This document shows, piece by piece, positions 10,487 to 24,200 of a stretch of 64,000 nucleotides of DNA. Made by a program: the position numbers and the translations under genes. The stretch lies in the NCBI RefSeq assembly GCF_900090045.1, contig NC_041787.1:826001-890000 (forward strand). Reading direction: 5' to 3'. The notes beneath the pieces were generated by a model. It searched no databases. It had not been told where the DNA came from and saw only the letters and a program-made list of their open reading frames with translations. Source of the stretch: Plasmodium malariae (lineage: Eukaryota; Apicomplexa; Aconoidasida; Haemosporida; Plasmodiidae). Positions within the stretch are counted from its first letter, which is position 1. Each line of letters starts with the position of its first letter.

Positions 10487-11924
10487 CTTATGTACGCATT
10501 TCAACCTGCAACTTTTATTTCGTGTGCGTTCATATATTACATAATAGTAATACGCACAAATTTTAAATGTAGTAAATTCTTGCATACGTCAGAATTATAC
10601 ATATATAGTTACATATGTATATGTGTGCACACACCCCTTTTATTTATTGTGTTTTATTATATTTTTAAAAAAGGTGCATATTTTATTTATTATTTTTGTT
10701 TTATTATTAATTGGGATTTATAATTATTTGTAACATATTGTTGGTACATGCTTATGACATTCTATGTGCATGGATGTTGTGCGTTTTTACCTATTTAATT
10801 TTCCTTTTTTTTTTTTTTTTTTTGTCTAATTTAATACACGAATTTTTGAATAACAAATCATGCTTCAATAAAAATATAAGAATAAAAAAATGTAGAAGTA
10901 TTTCCTGTCTACTATTTTGTAAATGGTTGTATTTTGTTCTTTGTTCTATTTTCTTTTTTCATTCTTTTTTTTTTTTTTTCCCCTTATTTTTTTGTTAAAT
11001 TCCCACCTGTGCATGTTAACGTCTGTTAATCAGCCTTTTATCTTAAAAAAAAAGGATGCCCCTGAATTTTGCGTTTCTACAAGTACTGCAAAATTGTTTT
11101 AATATATAATTTAAAAAATGTGAAATCTGTTAAAAATAAATTTAATAGGTGAATATATTCCTAGTCATATAAAATGAATTTTTTATGTTCATTGAATTAT
11201 TTTAGATTGGTTGTACATATTGATGGAATATTTGAAAGAATTAATGGATGAATTTGTGTGCGTATATGAACAAAGATATTAAAATAATTTTGGGAATGTT
11301 TCCTTAAATGAAAAGATTGGAATACACATATGTACTGTATATACATACACATAAATAAATATATATGTATTTATGTATATATATAGATATAGATAGATAG
11401 ATAGATAGATAGATATTAATATTACAAAACAACGTTTATAGGGAATAATTTCAAAAAAGTACACAATTATTTTTCATTTGATTAGGATGAAGTTACAGAA
11501 CTGCCTTATCAAAGAGGTATAAGAATATGTAAGCATTTATATATATATATATATATACGTATACCTATACGTATACGTATTTATGTATACAAACGTGGAC
11601 ATATTTATCTACATAAACGTATTTATATATATAACTCCCTGCACCGAGAAAGTTGCAAAGTGACGCAGAATATTATGAGGCATCAATAGCATAGAACTAT
11701 GTGCTATATTTTTTCATGCAATAGCTTAAAATGACCTTTAAAATGACCTTTAAATCATTAAAACTTTTTCAGTAATTTTTATTCACGTCCACAAATGGTA
11801 TAATATATCACATAATATAATATATAATATGTCATTTAATATATAATATACCATAGAGAGGTATGGAACAGCGTAGTTCTTTCTATATAATTTTTCTTTT
11901 TTTCAAAGTAGCTTGCTATCCTGA
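10286..11924. other. Convergent intergenic region between Tim17 and MetAP2
   Basis: It holds poly-T tracts (about 10331-10370 and 10806-10823), an (AT)n run near 10460-10486, GATA-type repeats at 11393-11413 and TATACG repeats near 11550-11590. The short frames here consist of Phe, Tyr and Ile from repeats, so I call no gene. Confidence 0.75.
11393..11413. repeat. (ATAG)n microsatellite
   Basis: About five perfect ATAG units, preceded by imperfect ATATAG units, lie downstream of both convergent genes. It is a plausible length-polymorphic marker. Confidence 0.85.
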
Positions 11925-13598
11925 TTAGAAATCAGGACCTCTAGACAAAACTTCTTTACATGTTGGTCGTAATAAAATGGTATGTTCCATTTGAGAGGTA
12001 AATGAATTTTTGATATCACACAAAGGAGGATATGGTTCAACGATATTTAAATCTACTAACGTTTTTAAGGCCATAAAATGTCTAGTTTGTCCTAAATCAT
12101 CTAACCATCTATGACAAAATGGCAATGTATCAAAATTTTCATTAATAACTTTTAATAATGTTTTAGCTGAATTTAACCTAATAGGTACAAATTGTTTATC
12201 TGGATTTCTCATATAATGAGAACATTCATTATCATGTGTTACATATCCTTTTCCAGTTGATGCAAAAGTTTCAATTGCAAACAATTCTCCTTCTTCCATA
12301 ATTTCACTTTTCTCTTTTTGTCTAACAATAGGTACACATTTCCCACCATGTATTATATACTTATTTATTGAATGTCCTCTTAAATTAGATATAGCTTTAA
12401 TAGGATAAACTTTTTGATTTAATTCTATTTCATATGATTCAATAGCTTCTTGAATGGACTCACCAATATCACACATTCTCGCATCAATTCCTGCTTCCTT
12501 AATACCTACATTTGTTCCATCTTGAGTAGCTTTAATAAGATTATCATATTTTTCATTAAAAGCAATAGTAAATGCACAATCAATTATATACCCATTTACA
12601 TGTACCCCAAAGTCAAGTTTACATACATCATCATATTTTAAAACAGTATTATCTCCATAATTTGGTGTATAATGTGCTGCACAATGATTTAAAGAACAAC
12701 CTGTTGGAAATCCCCATCCGCATTTTAATTTGTTAGATAAAATTAATTCTCTTGTTTTCTTTTCTGTTTCTTGTACAATATCTATCATTTTTCTTCCTGG
12801 TTTAACATAAGACTGTATATATTTTCTTACTTGTCTATGGCATTCAGCTGCTTTTCTTAAATCATCATAATAATCAATATTTAATTTTTCCCTTTCCTTT
12901 TTTTCTTGTAATGACTTTCCACTTAATACATGTTTATATTCCAATATTTCACCAACAGGATAATTCTCTCCCTGAAATACTAATTCTATTGGTACTGTTG
13001 CTGGGCTAGTTTGCACACTTTTTTCTATTTGCGGCCAATTTTTCAGTAATCTTATATGGCTATTATTTTGCTCTTGTATAAAGTTTTCTTTTAGTACTGT
13101 ATTTTTTTTTATTCTTTCTATTTCAAACTCGTCCAAGTCGATTCTTTTTTTGTCCCTTTCTTCTTTTTCTATTAGTTCCTCTTCATTCTTTTTTACTTCT
13201 TTTTCAACTTCTCCACTTTGAAATTCATTTAATATTATATCTAGCTTATCTACTTTTTTTTTGTTCTTAATCTTTTTGTTAGGTTTGACCTTACTGCTGC
13301 TGTTATTGTTACTATTTTTAATAATGTTGTTTGGACTTTTCTCATTCTGACTAACATTTTGTAAGTTATCACTTGCTTTTTTTTCCTTTTCAACGTGACT
13401 ATTCTCTTTCCTTTCGTTTTTCCAATCATTATATTCCTTTTTTTCGTTCTCCTTTATAACCTGCTTATTTTTATTAGTTTTATTTACATTTTCTATCCCA
13501 TTATTTTTATCACTTTTATTTTTCCCTTTGTTTTGACTTATTGCTTTCACCGCACCTACAACATTTTTGTTTCCTCCTCCTTTACTGTTTCCGTTCAT
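11925..13598 (-). CDS. METAP2: Methionine aminopeptidase 2
   Basis: MetAP2 removes the initiator methionine from nascent proteins whose second residue is small; it is the target of fumagillin and TNP-470. I start it at the ATG at 13598 (557 residues). The open frame continues six codons upstream to a GTG, but no ATG lies there. Residues 1-180 are a Lys/Asn/Glu-rich extension of the kind seen in eukaryotic MetAP2. The catalytic part keeps all five metal ligands: D329 (KLDFGVH), D340 (IIDCAF), H409 (RGHSINKY), E443 (FAIETFAS) and E538 (QMEHTILLRP). It also keeps the substrate histidine in LNHCAAHYTPN. The spacings (11, 69, 34, 95) match the human enzyme within a residue or two. A helical insert like that separating type 2 from type 1 enzymes follows H409-E443. 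It is intronless. Confidence 0.96.
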   Translation of the reverse strand: MNGNSKGGGNKNVVGAVKAISQNKGKNKSDKNNGIENVNKTNKNKQVIKENEKKEYNDWKNERKENSHVEKEKKASDNLQNVSQNEKSPNNIIKNSNNNSSSKVKPNKKIKNKKKVDKLDIILNEFQSGEVEKEVKKNEEELIEKEERDKKRIDLDEFEIERIKKNTVLKENFIQEQNNSHIRLLKNWPQIEKSVQTSPATVPIELVFQGENYPVGEILEYKHVLSGKSLQEKKEREKLNIDYYDDLRKAAECHRQVRKYIQSYVKPGRKMIDIVQETEKKTRELILSNKLKCGWGFPTGCSLNHCAAHYTPNYGDNTVLKYDDVCKLDFGVHVNGYIIDCAFTIAFNEKYDNLIKATQDGTNVGIKEAGIDARMCDIGESIQEAIESYEIELNQKVYPIKAISNLRGHSINKYIIHGGKCVPIVRQKEKSEIMEEGELFAIETFASTGKGYVTHDNECSHYMRNPDKQFVPIRLNSAKTLLKVINENFDTLPFCHRWLDDLGQTRHFMALKTLVDLNIVEPYPPLCDIKNSFTSQMEHTILLRPTCKEVLSRGPDF

Positions 13599-14017
13599 TT
13601 TTAAAAACAACTCCACTTAGATTATACATATATATACGTATATATATATTCTGTATACACGTATTTATTACGCTCTCGTGTTTCTGTATTTTTCGCTTTT
13701 GTTCCATAAAATATAGTGTCCCTTCTCAGGTATTTTTACTTTAATTCGCTATTGTTTACACTCCTAATTTTCTTTTTTTAGGAACATAATAATGCATAGG
13801 AAAAAAACACTATTTTAAAAGCGTAAAAATATATATATATATATATATGTTATGTAAATATATATTTATGCGTAGGTACAACGTATTTTCTTTTTTTCAT
13901 TTTGTTAGAAATTTTTTTTTTTTTTCCCGCCCCGCCTTCATTAACATTACAAATATAAGAAAACATACATATGTAAATATATATATACATATGCAAATAT
14001 ATATATACATATGCATA

Positions 14018-14069
<52 letters not shown>

Positions 14070-15293
14070 CATATACATACATATGCATGCATATAGATAT
14101 ATATACATATACATACATAAACATATACATATATATGCAATAACATACGTATTTATCTATATCTATGTTTATACAAATTTTTTGTCCTTATTATTTTTTT
14201 TTTTCATAGTTCGCATATAGCACTTTATATGTTGTACTGATTATACATAAATTTTAACTAAAACGTCACTTTTCTTATGAAGTTTAACATAAACCTTTTT
14301 TCATTTTTTTTTTTTTTTTTATATATGACTTGTTATTTTTCAATTCGTAGCATTAGTACATATTATACGTACGCATTAATAATAATGTATTGAAACATTT
14401 TATATAATATTTATGAACAGTTATTTGAAAGTTGTAATTGTATTTTTGTTAATTTTCTTCTGTGTTTAGTAAGAAAATTTTTTAAATTTTGTGTTTCATT
14501 TTACTTTTGTTTTTTGTTGTTATAATTAACATTTATGTATAAGCTATATTTTTATAAAAACAATATTATAGTAGAAGCATTTGCTATTGGAGATGAAAGA
14601 AATACATGTACAAATTAAAACAAGAAAAATAAAAAAACAACAAGGTGTTATAGTTTTTGTAGGCTCATACAAACATATGTATGTTTTATATTTTGTGGCA
14701 CATTACCAACAGGGGATGGACTTACGCATTATGTAATTAACTCTTTAGCAGCGTGTTATTGATATGTTAGTAACATGATAGCAATATGTTAGCAGTTTGT
14801 TAACATTTTGTTTTGTAAGCATTTGTTTCATAATATGTTATTATAGGGACTAGATTGAATTATTCTTTAGTGTAATGTTTATTTGAATATATCCATGTGA
14901 TCAGCTTAATCGCCTATGCAGAAGTGGTATCAATTTTTATCTCTAGTTGAAAATTTCACCCAGAATCTTAACTTAAGCGAATAAGTTGATAAATATTTTT
15001 ATCAGAAAATTAATAAATATATTGTCAGACGAATAATTTATCAAACTTATATATATTATTAAGCCACTAAAATTATTCAGCTTACAAAAACAACGAATTA
15101 GTTAATAAATAATACAGCACTTGTACGTACAACCAAAAATTTTAAAAATGGAAACAAAGTAACACACATCAAGTGTGCTAACACAGTTATTCATTTTTCA
15201 AGATATTCATTATATAAGCTCAATTTATAAAAAATTTATTTTTAAGCATTATATTAGTGTACATTTAACCTATCTTAAACCTTTTTTAAAAAA
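13599..15293. other. Divergent intergenic region between MetAP2 and midasin
   Basis: Probably the promoter region for both genes. It contains a CATATA microsatellite at 13966-14130 and poly-T tracts near 13913 and 14307. The ATG at 15294 is preceded by TTTTTTAAAAAA, an A-rich start context usual for Plasmodium. Small Tyr/Ile frames on both strands of the microsatellite are spurious. Confidence 0.8.
13966..14135. repeat. (ATATACAT)n-type microsatellite
   Basis: Alternating ATATACAT and ACATATGC units run for about 170 bp. Because both strands are free of stops in several frames, they create 69-98-codon artefact frames. Confidence 0.9.
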
Positions 15294-18200
15294 ATGAAGA
15301 ATACAGAGAGTAAAACTATTTTAATGTGGTGTACAGAAATAATAAGTGAAATAAGAAAGAGAAAAAATCAACGTATGTGCAAAAAAAAAAAAAAAAAATT
15401 TTGTAGCGAATTAAATGAAATAGAGCAGTTGATAATAAAACGAAAAATAAGAAGGAGATCAACACTCTCTCAGTGTAAATATGTTAAATATATTTATAAA
15501 AATTGTTGTATATTGAGTAAATATTTTCATTATAAATTATACTCTACTCAATTTAATAAAAAAAAAATCGTGACTTTAAACAAAAGTCTATATTTCGGAA
15601 ATACTAACAATGGTATTATTCCAAATCAGGAAAAGCCAAATAAACGGAAGATATGTATTGATACTACTATGGTAACTAGTGCAGAAAATAATAAAACTAA
15701 TGGAACAACAAAATGCATCATATTAAGGCACTCTCACGCGTTTGAGAATAAACAGAAAAGAGATTTAATGATAACACAGACTATAATATTGACTTTGTTT
15801 GAACCAAGCTTATTGAAAATTTCGTTAAAGTTTTTTAACTTTTTAATGATATCAATTATTAATCAAATATTTCAAGAAATACTATTTTTGTCTACGTATA
15901 ATTTCTCTATTGTAGAACAAAAACATTCCAAACGTACACATGATGTTAGTAATGACGAACGCTCAGGAAAATTAAGAAGAGCACATAACATAGAAGTTAC
16001 AGAAGCAGAAAAAAATGTAGAGAATTTCAAAAATTCATATAGAAAGATTCCCCCGGAATTACCCATATTTAACCTTATTAAAAAATTCCGTGTAGACATA
16101 GAAATTTATTTTTGTATGATATGCATGAACAGCATATTGTTCAGTAAGGAATTATTTTATAAAAACAGCATAGATTATTTTTTCAAAGATGTGCTTCCTA
16201 ATTCATTACAATGCTACAATTATTTCAAAGGGGTAGTAATAAAATATGTAAAAGAACGAAATGATCATGCTTGTAAATGGGGTATATATCACATCTATTG
16301 TAGTAAAATTTTGCTAATTTACTATTATTTAAGTACAAATAATATACTTGAAAAAATGTATTTGAACTTGTTACCAGAAATTCTAAATTGTAAGAAGAAA
16401 AAAAACCCATTTTTTGAGTCTTTAATTTATTTAATTTATTTAAATTATTATGGAATTAACAGGAATGTTAGTGTTAGAAGAAGAAGCATTAGCTTTGAAC
16501 ACAACAGATTGTGCTATATGTTGGAGGAAAATGGTAGAAACAAAAAGAACTACCAAAAATGTGCTTACAAAGTGAAGAATGAGAATAAAAATAACTCAGC
16601 CATCCGCTCAGATGAAAAAAAGTGTTCAACTTTTTATAAATGTTCCATAAATAGGAAGATGAAGCAAAGAAGTACTTACAATATATATGACACACTATTA
16701 AGGTATAATTACAACGTGCAAGATTTGAATTATTTGTACATAGAAAAATTTCATAATAATATAGAAGAGAATAATATTATTAAATTTTATGTGCATGCTG
16801 AATCAGTATTATACCCAATATTTCGTTTAAAATCAAGAAAAAATATAAACTCGTTAAAAACTGGAAGCAACTTTATTATAACAGAAAGACTAAAAAGGTT
16901 AATTAAAGAGTTAATAATAAATGTTTATAATAAAAAGCCAACAATTTTAATAGGAAATCAAGGTTCAGGTAAAACGTCTTTAATAAAATATATATTTGAG
17001 AAATTATATCAAAATGAAGATCAAAAGGAAGAAAATATTATAAGCTTATATTTAGATGATGTATCGGATTCTAAATCTATTTTAGGATTATGGGAAAGTA
17101 ATGAAAAATGTTTTGAATTTAAATACGGTATATTAGCAAAGGCTATGAAAAGTGGTAATTGGGTAGTTTTTGAAAATATTAATAATATCTCTAATAGCGT
17201 GATAGAAAAGCTGCATGAGTTAACTAGTAAGGGACACATATACCTATCAGAAAAGGGGGAATACATATATCCTCACAAAAATTTTAGGTTATTTTCAACG
17301 ATAACTGTTAACAGTGATAATTATAATAACAGTGAGAGCATTTCAAATGAGGAAAACACTGTGGATGAAGGTAACACAGAAATGGATGAGGTAAACGGTA
17401 CAAGGGAAGGAAGCCACATTAGTAGTGGTAGTAGCAGTGGCAGCAGTTGTGATGAGAAATGGGCAAGGAGCAACCACCTAAATTATAGTAATAGAGACAT
17501 AGGCGAAGTGATAAGAATGAACTACAGACCTAATAATCTGACAAATTTGTTCAACAAATGGCACAGTGTATATATTGGAAATTATAGTCGACGAGAAATA
17601 AAAGAAATATTATTTAAAAAGCTTAAAAGTAGTGTTCATGATAACTACAAAAATGTGCTATTAAAATGTTACAGCATAATGAAAACGTCATTGCAGAAAT
17701 ATCATATATTAAGAAATATTAACCTACATGATTTAATAAAAATTGTTAAGAGAATAAATAAGAAAAAAATTTTTATGTATGAAAGTGAAAAAATGAAGAT
17801 ATTCCTATTTCAAATATGTAAATCTATATTAATATCACACATACCAAATATTCATTTGAGGTCTATTTTTTTTACTAAATTAGTTAATATATTTGAATTA
17901 AATGAAAAAGATGTAATGACAAATATAAAGTCTTATTCACTTGATAGATATATTGATGAATTTAATGAATCATTAGAAAATAATTATCCAAAAGTTGTTT
18001 TTAATTATGAAAAAATAAGCAATTATTCCTTCATATTGACATCTGTTCATAAATCTATATTATACGAAATAATTGAAGGAGTGTATAACAAGGAAAGTAT
18101 ATTATTAATTGGTGATACAGGAGTTGGAAAAACGGCTTTAGTAGATTACATTTCAAAAATTTTTGAAACGAAATTACATGTTTTTGTTTTTAGTGAACAG

Positions 18201-21200
18201 TCAGAGGCTTCAGACCTTATCGGTAATTATTACCCCTTCAATATAAGTGTTAAAACTAATGAACTCTTTGAAGAGTTCAAAAAGTTAAATCATAAAATAA
18301 GTTGTTACATACATGAAAAGGAGTTAGATGTTTTTTATATAAAATTAAGTATTATATTAAGTGAGAAAAAATTTTTGACCTTTTTAAATACCTGCTACAA
18401 TTATGTAAAATGTGTTATAACAAATTTTAAAAATAACACCAAATTATTTGATATGAAAATAATAAAAAAATGCAAAACCTTTCAGAGAAACTGTAAAAAC
18501 ATTATTAATTTTTGGTGTACCAATAACTGTAATTTGAATAAAGGGAGAATGAACAAAATAAAAAACCACTATGCTTTAAATTACAATTTTGAAAAATTTT
18601 TTAAAAAGTGTGAAAACCATGTTGAAGGAGAAAAAATTTGTTATAAGGATAACGATGAAGCGTGCAATTTAGATGATAAAGCTGAAAGAGAGAAGGGAAA
18701 GAACAATAAAGATCCTGTAACGTGTATAGTGGAGGAAGAAGAATGTAGCCAAAATGCGAACGAATTAATATTTAAATTTCATGATGGTATTTTAATTGAC
18801 TGCATTAAAAATGGCCACTGGATTTTACTTGATGAAATAAATTTAGCACAAACAGAAATATTACAGAGACTACAGGGCTTAATGGACCTGTCGAATAAAC
18901 ATTTCGAAGTTGTAGAAAAGGGAAATGAGCAGATCAAAATTCACAAAAATTTCCGATTATTTGCTTGCATGAATCCACCTATCATTCCTAGTATGAAAAA
19001 AAAAAAAACAGAAAAAAATATGGCTGAGTCAGGGAATGCAAATAGAGATAGAGGTATCAGTGGCAGAGGTATCCACGACAAGGGAAGTAACAGTTATAAC
19101 AATGATTCTTCTATAGATGCAGATATGATAGATAACGTTAACATTGACTTATATAATAGTACCATTTCATCAGGAAAAAGGGAATTACCCCCAATTATTA
19201 GAAACAAATTTACGGAAATATTTGTTGATGAAATTTTAGAGTATGAAGATATCGAAATGATTGTTAAACATCTTTTAAAAGAAATTACATGCGATACTGT
19301 TCTGATAAAAAATATTACGAATTGTTATTTAGAAATTAAAAAAGAAAGTCTAAAAAATATGAATAGCCAAGACAATAAACCCATATCTTTTTCTACGAGA
19401 AATTTAGTGAGAGCAATTAACTATGCCGTTCACGTGCATAAGAGAAAATTTAAGCCTTTATCACTTTATGTAGCTGTTTATCATGGATTTATCTGCAATT
19501 TTTTAAGCTGTGTCAATTTATATAACCAGAAAATTATAGAAAATATATTCAACAAATATTTTAAGTATCCTAAACAGAATAAAGCTCAAAATTGCAATAA
19601 TGATGTTATGCATATTGAGAAAAATGGAATTATAAATTATACCATTTTAGAGAATTACTACCTGTACAAATGGTATAATAAAAAGAAGGGAATAGAAGAA
19701 AGCAGTGCCAGTACGCATAGCGCAAGCACAACGATATGTTCTAATAGCAGATCTAGTAACAGTAGCAATAATAAAGGTAATAATAATAATAATAGTAACA
19801 AGAATAAAGGTAATAATAACAGTAATAGTACCAAATATAAAAGCAATTGTAATAGTAATAATAGCAGTAATGTGGTAATTAGGAATACTAATGAAATGGA
19901 AAAATATGCTTGCATAGAAAATAGCTGGATATTATGTGGAAATGAAGAAGTAGATTTAAAAAGCATTTTATCAAATTTTATAATAACAAAAAATGTGAAG
20001 GAAAATATAAAAAAATTAGCGTTATGTTTAAGTGGAATAAAAACACCAATATTGCTAGAAGGAAATACATCAGTTGGAAAAACATCTTTGGTAAAATTTT
20101 TTGCAGATATAACAGGACATAAATTTATTAGAATTAATAACCATATGAACACAGATATAAATGAATATTATGGTCAATTTGTTAATGACAAAAATAATGG
20201 AAACTTAATTTTTGAAGAAGGAATATTTGTAAAAGCAGTAAGGAATGGTTATTGGGTAGTTTTAGATGAATTAAATTTAGCACCTTCAGAAGTATTAGAA
20301 TCATTAAATAGAATTCTAGATGATAATAAAGAAATATATATTCCTGAATTAAAATGCTACGTTAAAGCGCACAAAGATTTCATGCTATTTGCAACTCAAA
20401 ATCCAGCTAATAGTAATAAGTATATTGGTAGGAAAGAGTTATCCAAAGCGTTTAGAAGTAGATTTATTGAATTTTATATAAATGATTTTGAAGTTGAAGA
20501 ATTAGAAATAATTTTACATAGAAGATGTGCTATATCTCCTAATATTTCAAAAAAAATGATACAAGTATTTACCGAACTAAGAAATGTGAAATCTAATTAT
20601 AACTATTTTAATGATAATCTTATGACATTAAGAGATTTAATTAAATGGGGGAATAGATACCCGAATACTAACACAGAAGCGTGTTTACATGGCTATTACA
20701 TCATTGCAGAAAAATTAAGAAATGAGAAAGATAAACAAACTGTTAAGGATATTTTAAGTAAAAATTTTTTAAAAAAGGAAGAAGAACTGATAGTAAATTA
20801 TGAAAACGACCAAGACGTTAAAAATTTGAAGGATATTTTTTTTAAAAAAATTTCTTCCATAAATAATCTGCAAAATGTGCAAAGCAAATCATTGAGTGAG
20901 GATAACAGGATGGCCCGAGGGACGCACTCCTCCCTGGGGTTAAGAAGCGGGGACCAGGGAAAAAATGATGATCAGGAAGAAGAAAATGATGAGAGTAGCA
21001 TATGTGAAAAGCCCTACAAATATGATGAGTACCTCAAATGTGATAACTTGAAACGGTTTGAATACCTAAAGAACATCCATTTCGGAAAAAACATGAGCAG
21101 GATAATTTGCTTGCTACTAAAATGTTTCAAGAACAAGGAGTCGGCATTACTAATAGGAGAAACTGGATGTGGAAAAACGACATGTTGCGAATTATTAAGT

Positions 21201-24200
21201 TTTGTAAAGAATATAAAATTAAATGTTTTAAATTGCAATGAAAGTACAGATGTGTATGATATTATTGGTAGTTTAAAATTAGTACAAAATAAAAAAGAAG
21301 ATTATGAAAAATTAAAAAAAAATTGTATTGAATTATATAATGAAATTACCCAAAATTATCAAGACCAATTTGCTTCAATGTTTTTAAGTGGTATCATACA
21401 TGAAAAAATTACAGATATAAAAAAGGAGGATTTTTTAATATTTAATCTTTATTTACAAAAAAGGTATAATTTAAATGAAAATATTAAGAGAAAATTGATA
21501 AAAATGGAAAGGTCTATAAACAATTTAAAATCGGTTTTCACATGGTTTGATGGTATTTTGGTATCTTCTTTAAAAAAGGGTGATATATTTTTAATGGATG
21601 AAATATCATTAGTTGAATCTTCTGTGCTTGAAAGATTTAATTCTGTATTAGAATATGATAGGACTTTGTTACTAACAGAAAAAGGAGGAAAGAATATTAA
21701 AAATTTAAAAGCACACGATAATTTTTCATTTATAGGTACTATGAATCCTTGTGGTGATTTTGGAAAAAAGGAGATTTCTCAAACTTTGAAAAATAGATTT
21801 ACTGAAATTTTTGTTGAAACGTGTTCATACAAATCGGAAGATTTTTACTTCTTAATTATGAAACAGTTGAATTTTACAGAAAAAAAAAAGAAAATATATA
21901 TTAAGCAACATATTGCTAGGTGTCTCTGTAGTTTATTTCAGCAAATAACTGAAAACAGAGCCTTGTCATTATCATCATTGTCATCCTCCTCCTCATCATT
22001 ACGTTTCACTCTTTCCAATAGAGACGCAATTAAGTGGACGACCTTTATGAATATATATATAAATAATAAAAAACAATTATATATTAAAAAGAAAAAGGAT
22101 AAAACGATAGAAATTTCAACAAATAAATTAAAAGCCTACTGCATACGAAGTTACTATCACAGTGGCTGTCTAATACTAATTGATGGAAATGAAGATATGA
22201 AATCAAAACAAATTTTACAAAACATTTTGATGAAAAATTTAGAAGATTTATGTACGTCCTTTAAATACAAATTGCATGGAAAAAAAAAAAAAAAAAAATG
22301 TATGAACTTTTTTAGGGAAACGTATAATTTTATATTTAAAAAAAAATACTTAAGAATTAACGATTTGCGCGTCATATTTAAGAAAAGACTACGTTACGAT
22401 TTAAATGAACTTTCACAAAGTTCCAATTTTGTTTTCAAAACTCCAAATATTAAAAAAAATTTGTTTAAAATTATTAGAGCAATGCAGTTAAATAATTCAA
22501 TTTTGCTTGAAGGCTCTCCAGGTGTTGGAAAGACATGTATAATAAACATACTGGCCAAGTTAACAAACAACAAATTAATTCGTATAAACTTGTCTGAGTG
22601 CACAGACATTTACGACTTCATAGGGTCGTATTTTCCTATAAAGGAGAAGAGCAGCAAGCAGTTAAGATGCGGGGTCCAGGGTGAAGAAGTAGAGGAAGAG
22701 CAGTATGATAAAGCACAGACAGAGCAGCGTGAAAAAGCAAAAACTGCAGTGGAGAAAAAGGCCAAGTTTGCTTATTTTTGGAAGGACGGGAAATTAATTG
22801 AATGTATGAAGAAAGGATATTGGATACTCATAGACGAAATAAATCTAGCGAATCAGCAAACGTTAGAAGGTATCAATTCTATATTAGATCATAGGAAAGA
22901 AATATTTATACCTGAAACGAATGAAATTGTTAAGTGCCACGAAAATTTTCGATTGTTCTGTTGTCAAAATCCTTACAAAGAAGGAGGAGGAAGAAAAGGT
23001 TTGCCAAAATCCTTTTTAAATAGATTTTCAAAAATCTATTTTGAAGAGTTAAATGAAGAAGATTATTTGTGCATTGTTCAAAGTCTATATGGTAATTTTA
23101 TTTCTTCGGATATAATAAAAAAAATTGTAAAAATAATTTTTGTAATAAAAAAAATCAATGTGCTATTAAATGAAAGTGAATGTTGGGTTTGGAATTTAAG
23201 AGACATTTTAAGGATATGCAAATTTATGAAATATTACAGTGCTAGTAGTAATTTTGTTATGATATGTGAGATGCTTATATGCAGCAGATTGACCTGTACC
23301 GAAGATAGGACTATTGTGCGAAGTGTTATAGCAAATATTTATAGCGGTAACGATGATTTTGTAAATCAGTTATCTGAAGTGACGACAAGAGATAACTTAA
23401 TTAATTCATTAAATTGTAGTAACAGGAATAGTAACGGCAATGGTAATACTAATAATGGCAGTAATGATAGAAGTTACAATAGCTGTAATGCAGCCACCTA
23501 TGCTAGTGATAATTATAATTTTTTATGCTCTGCTTTTAGCGAAATTTCTGATCATGTTATGTCCTGTTTTTCCCCCGATAAAAGGAACTCACTTATTACA
23601 AAAGGCAGCCATAAGAATACAAATGCTTCATTATGTAGTAATTTTACGCTGTCTTTACACATATTAGCAAAGGATGAAAAAATTCTTCATGAATGTCTTT
23701 ATGCAATAGAACTTAATATTCCTATTTTATTGAATGGGCAAAATAACTGTGGAAAATCCTCTTTTGTTTATAAATTATCATCAATTTTTCAGAAAAAATT
23801 ATTTGAGTTTTCGCTAACAAATGATGTTGACACATTTGACTTATTTGGTTGTTATGAACACAATAGTAGAAACAATGCAATAAAAAATTTTGAAAAAAAA
23901 ATATATAAACTGAACAAGCTCTTTTTAAAAATTGTTTTCAAAAAAGAAAATTTAGGAAAATTTTATACGAGCCTTTTCTCTAAAAAGGAAAATGCAAAAA
24001 ATGGCGAAAATGGAGAAAATTCTGGCACATCTATTGTAGACACACACGAAAGTGATGAACAAAATAAAAATAAAAAAAAAAGGAAGCAAATTAAAATAAA
24101 CATAATGGAAAAAATTAATCATCTGTCATTTCGTTATATTAATGCTCTGAAAAATAAGAAATATAATTTGAAAATAGCCGAGAACGAATATGTAGGTTTT

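Noticed and set aside
13599..13616. Six extra N-terminal codons for MetAP2, starting at a GTG
   Set aside because: Plasmodium initiates at ATG; the first ATG in frame is at 13598 and gives a typical start.
13847..14220. Overlapping Tyr/Ile-rich frames on both strands upstream of midasin
   Set aside because: The CATATA microsatellite lacks stops in several frames on both strands; the frames encode only repeats.
19658..20152. 164-codon antisense frame with Leu runs inside midasin
   Set aside because: It is the complement of AAT/AGT codon tracts of a conserved AAA protein; no independent signal.
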